Assembly (NCBI GenBank): GCA_921293015.1
Contig: OV121086.1
Span: 32,363,194-32,427,193, forward strand
Length of the DNA: 64,000 bases
Direction: 5' to 3'
Origin: Phorcus lineatus
Lineage: Eukaryota; Mollusca; Gastropoda; Trochida; Trochidae
Part shown: piece by piece, positions 41,401-53,400 of the stretch
How positions within the stretch are numbered: position 1 is the stretch's first letter
Layout of the letters: every line of letters starts with the position of its first letter
The notes under the pieces: generated by a model
What the model saw: only the letters and a program-made list of their open reading frames with translations
Database searches by the model: none
Told to the model about the DNA's origin: nothing
Program-made: the position numbers and the translations under genes

Positions 41401-44400
41401 AAAGATTTCAGATATATGTGTAAATGTGCCAGTCACTTCAATTCAAAACGAAAACAGAAAAAGTTATTTAGTGGAAATGATAAGATTGAAAAGTTGTCAT
41501 GATTTCCGTACATTCATGGCTTATCACCAAAATTCTGGTGATCAAGTGACAGCATATAGGTAGCAAGATATCAATCTCCTAACCATTTTCATGACCTCAC
41601 TCTTATGTTGACGCCATGTAGGTAGCTAGATATCAAGAATCTAACTATCTTCATGACCTAACTCTTCTGTTGACAGCATGTGACTGTGACCCAGCCGGAT
41701 CTGAGCGTAAAGGCGAGTGTGAGGGTCGAACCGATGAAGTCCGAGGTTTGGAGGCCGGGCGGTGTCGCTGTAAGCGCAACGTGCGAGGACCACGGTGTGA
41801 CCAGTGTATTGAGAACTACTGGAACCTGCAGGGGGAAAATCCCTATGGTTGCGATGGTGGGTATCTGAAAATTTATGTTTAAATATTTGTTAGATTATTG
41901 TCAATCATGAATTTATTAGCATAATAATTACCATAAGTGTTCACCTAAATTCTGATGCCCGTTTCCCCGATAGCAGGAGATGCAGAGTGAACTGTTTTAT
42001 CTTTATTCATGTGGTATGTAGTGGGTCTCTCTAGAGTTACCTCCCCTGTTCTGTGATATACAGTTGACATATCACCATCAGCTAAATGACAGTCTCACAA
42101 AGAACAGAATTTCAAAATGTACATTTGCTTCAATATGCTTTCTGCTTATTTTAACATATTTTGTGTATACATGCCTTTATTCATTATTTTATTACTAATT
42201 TGGATATTTTCAAATCGACCAAATGCTTTATTTACCAATCAATTTTCTACAAAATGTATCTATATCCACAGCATGCTCCTGTAACCCCCTGGGCACACAA
42301 GGAGACTTCGGGTGCGACCAACAGACTGGTTTGTGTCTCTGCAAGAGATACGTCACTGGCCCCAACTGTGACGTGTGCCATGTGAGTATTTCATAATTTT
42401 TATGTTTGTTCTTTCTCTTCTCATTGATATCTTATCATCAATTGTAAAAAAGATAAAAATGTTCATGGTCATTTGATTTGTAGGTTAATACATAGGCCAA
42501 TCCCAATTTAAGAGGCTGTTGGCATAGCTACATCGGTTATAGACACCTTGCCCATAACATACACTTAAACTTGTATTCAGGGATTTTCAATTTTGAGGTG
42601 GGTGTAGAGGGTGGCTGGGCTGTTCATTTGGTTAAACTATTTTTCGAAATGCACTATGATCTAATATCTAATGAAGTATTCTCACTTGTGCAACCATAGA
42701 TCACTTGTTCTAATAAGTTTTCATCATCTTCATTAGTGCTTCATCTTTCAAAAAGCTTTGCCTTATTGATGATCTTTGCCTCAATTCTCAGACTTTACAT
42801 AAAACAGATGGACATTGTTGGAAAACATCAATCAAGAAGAATTTGCAAGAACTTGAGTCATGCAATGAAAGATAGAACTTTCCACTATCAAATATTTATA
42901 TCTCATGTTAATTATCATATTCATATTTTAACCTGCCATGTTCTTTTCAGCGCGGCTTCTATGGTTTGAGTGACGGGAGATACGGATGCGACGCCTGCAA
43001 CTGTGACATAGGTGGCGCTCTGAGCGAGTCGTGTGACCAGCAGACTGGACAATGCACATGTCGCCCACACATCATAGGCAAACACTGTAAGCAGGTGGAG
43101 CCAGGATACTTCTACGCAGGTCTCGACTACTATCTCTATGAGGCTGAGTTTGGCACAGGAATCGGGGTAAACATGCTTTCACATCTATTTGAAGAATTAG
43201 CCAGCTTATAGCATGTAGAATATTACCCATTGTTGGTTAACAGTTTAACATCGCTTATCATGGATCCAAAATTTCTTTAATGAAGCCTCTTGCTATGGTA
43301 TAATGGTATAAATTTGGAATTTGGTTGGATGTTCAGGAATTCTTTTCATAAACGGTATAGTGCACAGAATAATGTTCAAAACTTGCTGTACTGAGTGGCA
43401 GCTGTACAGTTCTGGCTCGCCTACACAAAACAACATTTATTTAGGTTAACCGTAACCAACTTCCTTCAGCATTGCACTAAGGTTATCTAAGTGATTTGCA
43501 ATCACCCTAGGGCTCTGTGAAAAGAGGCCTGTATGCTAATAATTGAAAATCTCTTAGTGGTAATGTAGTCATGAATTTATGTAAATGTTATTGAACTTAA
43601 AACTATCTAAGAGATAAGAGTGCTTTAAATATCTAGAACCTGAAGTGAGAAAGTAAAAGGAAAGGCTTTCCTGAAAATTTGCATTCAGTAAACTGAGGTA
43701 TCCTGGGAATCCCAAACCATTCTACGCAGTGTTAAAAAGAGAATTTGATCCCAAAAGCAAGAAGGGCTTGCAGTTTGAAAAATAAAGCAGAGGCCTGTTC
43801 CATAAAGCAGTTGTAGAGCTACAATCAATTGTAAACGTTTTTTGGAACAGGCCCCGTTCTCCAAAAATTTGACAAGCCCTGCTGTGTCTAGAAACTTCAT
43901 CTAAAGGTACGCGAGTCAGGCTGCTTGCTCACCTCTTATCCACCAAGCCTCATCTGAAATTTACCAGCAGTTGGCTGGTGGGCAGACAGCTATTTCTAAC
44001 CTTGATTGTACATGAAAGTGTATGAAAAGGAAAGACTAATTATACTATTTTGTATTTCAGAATGCGCGAGTGTACATCCGTGAGCCAATCTCGCCAGACG
44101 GCCCCTCCTATTGGTCAGGTCCCGGCTATATGCGTGTGATGGAGGGAGACAGCATCGAGTTCACCGTCAATGACATCAGCTTCCCCACCAACTATGACAT
44201 CGTCATCAGATATGATCCCAGAGTATATACATTTTGTGCATTCAACAAGTTTTAAAGAAGCATCGTCAATAAATGAAAACAAAATTTCACCTTTAGTAAC
44301 TAAAATACACCTTCAACACCTTTTAAAATGATGTTGTCTTCAGATATATGATCCAGGAGTGAATACATTTTGAAATAATTCTGTGCTAATGAAACAAAAT

Positions 44401-47400
44401 TCTTTGATAAAGAAATTCTTTGCATTTGTCACCTTCAACACCTTTTGTTATAATTTCTTTTGTTGTAATGCAAAAACTCTTTGAAAATCATTCTCCACCC
44501 TGAAGACTGATATTAACCCCCCTCCTTCCACAGATGCCAGAGAGGTGGGAGGATGTTCGCGTGACGGTGGTGCGTCCCGACCAGGTTGACCCCAATGGTC
44601 TCTGCTCTGACTTCAGACCACAGGATGACATCAAGTCTGTCACCATCGAACCAGGTGGGTGAAATTTGGCTGTTACTTGAAAAATATTTTTAATGATATT
44701 TTGAATTGTTCTATTTTTGTTTGTTAGATATTTTCCTATATGGTATATATAGGTAGATGAATTCATACATCTATTCATACATCTATTCATCAGCTCTTGG
44801 CAAGTCTTGTCTGCAGTAGAGAACTGTTCTGCATGCGGTAAGGTTTGGTTGCAATTCTTCACTAAAATTCAGCGCGGTACCCCAAATGGTTTGCTAGTTC
44901 AAGCCAATGCTCACAGGTTTCACTGCATTGCATATCCACAAAATGTTGCAGGATTTCACCTGCAATGATAATAGCAGCTGTGCTATAAGTGAAAAACTCT
45001 TTGAATGTAGCATTTAAGGTGAGGTGATATGGGGTTTAATGCTGCTTTCAAGAGTATTTCACTTATATTGCTCTGCTAGTATTATTGCAGGGAGAAAGCC
45101 TGCAACACCATTATGGCTATGCATTGCAGTGAAACCTGCGAGCATCGACTGGAACTAGTCTGTGGTACTGCACTGAAACTCAGTGTAGCATTGCACGAAA
45201 ACCTGCATGTAGAACAGTTCTCTACTATAGACAAAGTTGCCGAGCCCCTGGCGGGATTCGAACCACGAACCTCTTGATCCGAAGCCGAATGTGCTAAACC
45301 ACTGCGCTATCCCGCCCCCGAACCAAAATCACCTCACCTATATGCCTTGTTTCAGGAGCACGGTACCAGCTGGTTCGTCCCTCATCCTGTCTGGAGAGTG
45401 GCAAGTCTTACATCATCAGAATCGACTTCCGCAGCTACAAGAGGGGCCAATCCAACCCGGACGCAACAATGTACATTGACTCTGTGAGTATATTTCCAAC
45501 TATTTCTGAAGTTTTCTGTTGCTATTGCATTCTGTTTGTAGTCAAGGACCCCGGTATTAGTCGACTTATGCAAATATCATTAAAATTGATCAGTCCTTGA
45601 TATCATCATGGGATGTGGAATCTTCGGGTTATAATATTTATTTTCGGAGCTTGAGTGGGCGCATGTTTGTAGCAGTCACATTTATTCAGAGTTTTGTTTC
45701 AGTTTTATTTGTTGAAGTTTTATTTGAAGCTTGAATAGAATACCAGAATGTAAACATTTGCTTTTGGTCTAATCTGCATTGTTGTCATTGATAAAAGCTG
45801 CAGATAATAAAGCAATGGTAACCTTATCATAATAATTGTTTCACAAATGAATCTTTGTCCGTTTAGATCATGCTTGTGCCCAGCACAGACTACATCCCGA
45901 TCTACCAGAGCCCTGGACTCCCAGAATACCTCAAGAACGACTTCCTGCGTAACCGGTGTCGCGAAGTTCAGTTCAACTCGATCCAGCCGGACATGCCCGA
46001 CCAGTGCAAGGGTCATATCTTCAGTATCTCTGCTGTACTCCATAATGGAGCAATCGGTGAGTGCTAGAGAGGGTTTTTTGATGTCCTTGATGAATTTGGA
46101 TATTCAGACTATGTTTTGATCCTTTTGATCCATGTTGATCATATTCAACATTTCATAGGTTTGGGTCGAGACAAAACTAAGGTTGTTCAACATACTGCTG
46201 TATCTCTCACTGATTTTTTTCCCCAGCTATCCCTTTCCATTCTTATTCATTCACTCGTTTGTTTTTTGTCTAACATAAAGGCAGAGCATCACATTTCAGT
46301 TGAAGTACTTATTTCTTCAGAGTAACCTCCCTGTATTTATCTTTCAGCTGATGTGGTATCAGCAAGTATTTTTTATTGTAGGCAATTTCATTATAGATTG
46401 GCTTACTATGATACATTCATTATAGAGTACATATGCCCTTGCTTTCCATGTGTAATTTGAGTTGAAATGACCCTTCTAATAACTGAAGTTTTCATTACAA
46501 GGTTATTAATGTGAATTGACTATCTTTTTATAGATATTGACTGTATTTTTGTAAGTTTGGTCGCCATATGACTTTGTTAACCATCTAGATATTCTATATA
46601 TAATATATATCAAATATATCTAAATGTATTTTTGTTGAATGTGTATCAATTTGGTCCTCTTTGTATAAATTCATATGCATTTACAACTGAATTATCTCCC
46701 TTCAGCTTGTGAATGTGACCCAACTGGTTCCCACAGTCGTGAGTGCAACCCAGAAGGAGGCCAGTGCCCCTGCAAGCCCAACGTAGTCGGGCGACGATGT
46801 GACCAGTGTGCACCTGGAACCTTTGGATTCGGACCTAATGGATGTAGTCGTGAGTAGCCATGTTCCTGGAGTTGATGTATCATGGATGTGATATTCAATT
46901 GGATGTACAAGTTGATAAAAGTTAAATATATCAACACAAGGTGATAAAAGTTAAATATATCAACACAAGTTGATAAAAGTTAAAAATACTTTTATCAACT
47001 TGTGTTGATATATTTGATATCAGAAGACATGAGGGTGAGATTCTATTTATCATCCAAAATCAGTTTTTTATGTCCATTCCGTGAAAAATGTATTTTCCTG
47101 GGTTTAGATTTTCGAAGCTCTCTTAGCGATAAGATAATCATAAGTCAATGCTAATGTATGGCAATTACGACTATCTTAGCACTAAGAGAGCTTCGAAAAT
47201 CCAGGCCCTGAACACTGCACAAAAATTAATCTTAGACTCTCAGTGCGATGATGTCATAGTCATCATGTTTATGATGTCATAGCATTGTGATGTCATTACT
47301 TGATGATGAAAAACAATTGTGATGTCATGAACTCGACTGTAACAGGGCATTGTTCAAAATCTACTGTCAAAATGATATCTCATAGGAGATATCGCTTGAT

Positions 47401-50400
47401 CTTCCACAAGCGATATCTCCTGTGGAAGACAGTTTTGGATGATAAATGGTTGTTTTTGTATACAATGTGTGTCATATATGTAACTCTATTGTCCATGTAC
47501 CAAAAAAAGAATAAAGAAGATTGGTCTGTTTATTCCAGCGAGGTATTATTTTGTCAACATTACATGAGTGGTTATAGTTATTATTATAATTGTTCAAAAT
47601 CTACTGTCACAACGATATCTCCTAGGAAATATCACTTGATCTTCCACAAGCGATATCTCCTGTGGAACACAGTTTTGGATGATAAAGTTTTTTGAATAAC
47701 TTTGTGAATATTAAACTTTTCAATAGACAAAATTCCTTAATTTGTAAAATTTCAAAAATCTTATTCTATTCCAGCATGCGACTGTCATAACATCGGAGCA
47801 CGTGACAACTTCTGCAACGAGAGAACGGGCCAGTGCACATGCATCCCTAACGCACATGGACGTGCATGCGACAGCTGTCAGGTTGGCTTCTGGGGTTTCC
47901 CTCAGTGTCGTCCATGTCAGTGTAATGGTAATGCAGACACCTGCGATAATCTCGATGGACGTTGTATCAATTGTCGCAACTACACAGATGGACAGAACTG
48001 TGAAAGGTAAGACCAGTTTAGTTCTTCAAGATGACTGAAAAAAATTCTGTGATCAGTTGGAGAACACTACATCTATCGAATGAACATTAGCTCCATGAAA
48101 TCTGAAATATGCTGAAACATTTTACAGACATTCTACAAAGAGTTTGAATTTTTCTTGTACATTTAAATAAATATAAAATCCGAAAATCACACTAATTTTA
48201 CGTAGCTATAAGAGGGAGTGTTGAATTAAACTACAAATGCTTCTAATCTGCATGTGCAAATTTTGAGGATCAAATAGTTACAGAAGACAGTTGATTAACA
48301 TTCAAAAAGACCCTTGTATCTATTGCAGGTATAATGGTACTCTTTGTTGAACCTCTGTCACTGGTTTTGTATGATTCTCTTTGCAGTATTACTTCTAAAA
48401 ATTTGTTCAAGTACTATCCTTTGATTTTGTCCGTAGGTGCATGGATGGTTACCATGGAGATCCCCGTATGGGAGTGAGGATTCCGTGCCGTCCATGTTTG
48501 TGTCCCGGCGGCCCTGGTTCTGAGAACCAACATGCTGACACGTGTGTGCTGGACCCGCGATCCTCCCAAGTCACGTGTGACTGCTACCCAGGCTTTGAGA
48601 GTAAGGGAGATAACTTTTGTTTTTTTTCCCCATCGTTGATTCTTTCAATAAAAGAAGTGCTTTTTTGAGGATAGGTTGGTAATTACTGTTGCTGAAAATT
48701 ATGATGCCTTGTAAAGCTATGTAATGGAATTTTTTTTGGAGATCAAATGTCAAATCTGTTATGACAAATCAAATAGATGGTACAAATTTGGTACTAAATT
48801 TCTGATATGATTTTATTTGTTTTGTGTCATACTGTCTGTGACTGTTGTTGTTGCATTAGGATTTATAAGGATTAACTTTCGTCATATTCGTCAAACTATT
48901 AATGATATGTAAGGTTAACTAGTACCTCAACATGATTTCTGGCATAGCATTGTTTGAATATAAGAATCAACACTTTAAAAAAGGCATAAATTTATCTACC
49001 ATTATTTCTTGACCCATCCGATTGTAATTCAAAGTAAAATAAACCTGTAAATCTTTTACAGGACCGTCATGTGACAAGTGTTCCGAGAACTACTTCGGCA
49101 GTCCCCTCACTCCGGGGGGCACCTGTGATGCATGCATGTGTCACAACAACATTGACCCCAACATGCCAGGTAGCTGCGACCGGGATTCCGGCGAGTGTCT
49201 CAAGTGTCTCTTCCACACCGAAGGATTCAGCTGCGAACACTGTGTAGCCGGTTACTATGGCGACGCTACAAACCAGGACTGCAAGAGTGAGTACAAGTTG
49301 GTGGTTATAAACTGTAAATTCGGTGAATCTGTCGCCCCTATTTAAGGTCATGTTTGGTTGAGTTTTGAATAATTTTATCAAATTTATTTTAGTTTTGGTG
49401 AATCTGTGGCACCTTTTTAAGCGGGTATGGGGTAGTAGTCCACCGGCCCAGAGGGGTCCCCATGCACCCCCCCCCCCCCCATGGCAGACTGAAACTAACT
49501 TTTTTGAAGCCTTGACATGTCTATTATGCAAATTTGACTGGTAACAGTGTATAAACTGGGACGAAATGTGTCATTTTTACATATTTCCATGGGTACCCCC
49601 CTCAGCCACTTATTCTCTGAAGCGTCACACCAAAAGGTGGATATCCCCATATCTTTGGTTCTAATTATCATAGAACCATATTCTTGGTATCTAAATGTAT
49701 GTTTATAAGGTCACTGAATCCATTGACAGACATTTCAGATAGCTACCATAGGTCATTTGTACGAAATTTTAGGTTTCCATTACAAAAACTCATCATTCAT
49801 GACTTCGACCGGTCACAATTCTATTTTCTCTTCTCTACAGTTAATGGATATCATTTTATTTTACATTATTTGCACTGATAGTAGAATTATGAGTACCTGT
49901 AACCATTTTGTGTACCTATGTGTACTTATAACAAACAAATTAAGTGTCCAATTGCAAACCAAGGGACCTACCGTTAATCTACTATCATTGAAATACACCA
50001 ACTCAGCCTTGGAAAAAATATTTTTTTTCCTCTCTATAGTTAATGTATATGATTTTATTTTACATTATTTGCACTGAGAATAGAATCTTGAGTACTTGTA
50101 ACCCTTTTGTGTACTTATGTGTACTTATAACACATAAATTAAGTGTCCAAAAGCAAACCAAGGGACCTACCGTTAATCTACTATCATTGAAATACACCAA
50201 CTGAGCTTTGGAAAAAACTATTTTCTCTTCTCTACAGTGAATGTATATCACTTTATTTTACATTATTTGCACTGAGAATAGAATATTGAGTACTTGTAAC
50301 CCTTTTGTGTACTTATGTGTACTTATAACACATAAATTAAGTGTCCAAAAGCAAACCAAGGGACCTACCGCTAATCTACTATCATTGAAATACACCAACT

Positions 50401-53400
50401 CAGCCTTGGTCAAAAACTCTTTTCTTTTCTCTAAAGTTAATGTATATTATTTTATTTAACATTATTTGCACTTAGAGTAGAATTATGGATACTTGCAAAT
50501 GAGTCAAACAATGTAACATGGACACTGTCATGATACCATCAAAAGCCTAGAGTATCATACAATGCATTTCAATTAGCAGGAGGCTCTATGGAATACATCT
50601 CTGTTCAAATGTCTGTTGTTCTTGTTGCTGATGAGAGTCATAGTTCGACTCTTGTGGATTGGAAGCTAGAGCCAGTGCGCTCTTCCTAGAGAGTTGGTCG
50701 ACATCAAGGCCCCGCAACGTGACAGCTTTGAGGATGATAATGAACGTTGTTTAGATGTGTGGTGTATAGTGACGTTATTGATGATGATGCTCTCTCTTAA
50801 AACTAGAATTTTGATAAGTTGTTGATGTCCAAAAAGCAACTGAATCAAACAGGCATATAGAGATTGAAAATGAATAATTTGCAAGAATGTACTCCTGTAC
50901 TACATGCCTGTGATGTGTGTAATGACGGAATTAGTACCTACATGTGTTATCTTTCTTCTTTGTACCCTTTAAATCTCCAATGATTTAGATGAAAACAGCA
51001 CATTCAAAATACAAAATTGTGAGTTTTTTCCAAGGCTGATTTGGTGTATTTCAATGATAGTAGATTAATGGTAGGCCCCTTAGTTTGCTTTTGGACATTT
51101 AACCTTGGTTGATATAAGTACACAAATACACAAAAGAGTTGCAAGTATCCATAATTCTACTCTAAGTGCAAATAATGTTAAATAAAATAATATACATTAA
51201 CTTTAGAGAAAAGAAAATAGTTTTTGACCAAGGCTGAGTTGGTGTATTTCAATGATAGTAGGTTAGCGGTAGGTCCCTTGGTTTGCTTTTGGACGCTTAA
51301 TTTATGTGTTATAAGTACACATAAGTACACAAAAGGGTAACAAGTACTCAATATTCTGTTCTCAGTGCAAATAATGTAAAATAAAGTGATATACATTCAC
51401 TGTAGAGAAGAGAAAATAGTTTTTCCAAAGCTCAGTTGGTGTATTTCAATGATAGTAGATTAACGGTAGGTCCCTTGGTTTACTTTTGGACACTTAATTT
51501 ATGTGTTATAAGTACACATAAGTACACAAAAGGGTTACAAGTACTCAAGATTCTATTCTCAGTGCAAATAATGTAAAATAAAATCATATACATTAACTAT
51601 AGAGAGGAAAAAAAAATTTTTTTCCAAGGCTGAGTTGGTGTATTTCAATGATATTAGATTAACGGTAGGTCCCTTGGTTTGCTTTTGGACACTTAATTTG
51701 TTTGTTATAAGTACACATAGGTACACAAAATGGTTACAGGTACTCATAATTCTACTATCAGTGCAAATAATGTAAAATAAAATGATATCCATTAACTGTA
51801 GAGAAGAGAAAATAGAATTGTGACCGGTCGAAGTCATGAATGATGAGTTTTTGTAATTGAAACCTAAAATTTCGTACAAATGACCTATGGTAGCTATCTG
51901 AAATGTCTGTCAATGGATTCAGTGACCTTATAAACATACATTTAGATACCAAGAATATGGTTCTATGATAATTAGAACCAAAGATATGGGGATATCCACC
52001 TTTTGGTGTGACGCTTCAGAGAATAAGTGGCTGAGGGGGGTACCCATGGAAATATGTAAAAATGACACATTTCGTCCCAGTTTATACACTGTTACCAGTC
52101 AAATTTGCATAATAGACATGTCAAGGCTTCAAAAAAAGTTAGTTTCAGTCTGCCATGGGGGGGGTGCATGGGGACCCCTCTGGGCCGGTGGACTATAGCA
52201 ATTTGAATAATTTTTATCAAATCTATTTATTTCTTAGGCCTTTGTTTGTTTGAAAAAGGCAATTTCTTTTGACATTAATCATGTTACCAAATGTTAAATT
52301 GTCTTAAATTTGAAATTTATGAATTCATTTATTTGATCATGTGGTCTGATGTAAATTACTTCATATCCTTGCAATGTTTTTAAGAAGTCTGCATGCAGGC
52401 CTGAGAAACAAATGCTATGGGTTCACAATGTCTGGTGTAGATGTGAACACAATTATCAATGAAAAGTATGCATATGTTAAATCTTTGAAACTAATCCATC
52501 ATTATTTAATCATCAAGCTCATAACATAAACATAATTTCCAGGCTGCGTGTGCTTCGACCTGGGTACGGACGCTAACGGAGGACAGTGTGACCGACGTAC
52601 TGGTCAGTGTCCTTGCCTGCCCAATGTGGTGGGTGCGCGGTGTGAGAGGTGTGCGGAGGGACACTGGAACCTTCAGAGTGGGCTGGGCTGTGATGAATGT
52701 TACTGTGACCCCTCAGGATCTCTCAAATTTCAGTGTGGACAGGTGAGGGCTCTTGTGGCTACAGAGTTAACCCTTTACCTGCTGAGTTAATCATTATAAA
52801 CGATAAAATGATTGTACTCTCTTCCTGTTGATTATTATCAATTAGGTGGCTTGATCCTTAATGCATGAAGGACAGAATGTTTAACTTAACGACTTTCAAA
52901 TAGGGCAGAAAGGGGCAAACATAACCAGGGTCTAGATATTGTATGTTCACAAGTGCAATACTGTTCTTTTTGTTTTGCATTTTTTCATACTATCATACTA
53001 TCTTAATAACTTTCATCCAAAACGATTGTCTAGTCTAAATAATAAAACAGTGAAATTGATATTGATGCATGTCATACATGGGCCAATTACAACATGTGGT
53101 GAAAATCACACAATGCATTACAGCTTGATGGGAAGTGTGAGTGTTTAGCGGGACGTGGCGGACGCACCTGTAGCGACTGTGAGGACTTCTACTGGGGCGA
53201 TCCCCTCGACCAGTGCTTCCGTATGTACACCTTAATGTCTTTCATACCACTGTCCCTCAGATGTGGAGGCAAATTAATCACATTGTTAGGGGTGAAACAG
53301 TAATCTTGAGCTTTGGTTCGCTGCGAATTGCGGTACAGGACCCTCGTTTCGGTACATTTTCGGTTCGGTATGAAACCAATAGTCGCCATATTTCTTTGAA

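Noticed and set aside
45225-45320. Possible minus-strand tRNA gene
   Set aside because: Same reason: head of a full-length SINE.
49684-51952. Mirrored ORFs of similar sequence on opposite strands
   Set aside because: They are by-products of the inverted arms and of the 199-bp tandem repeats, whose period is not a multiple of three.
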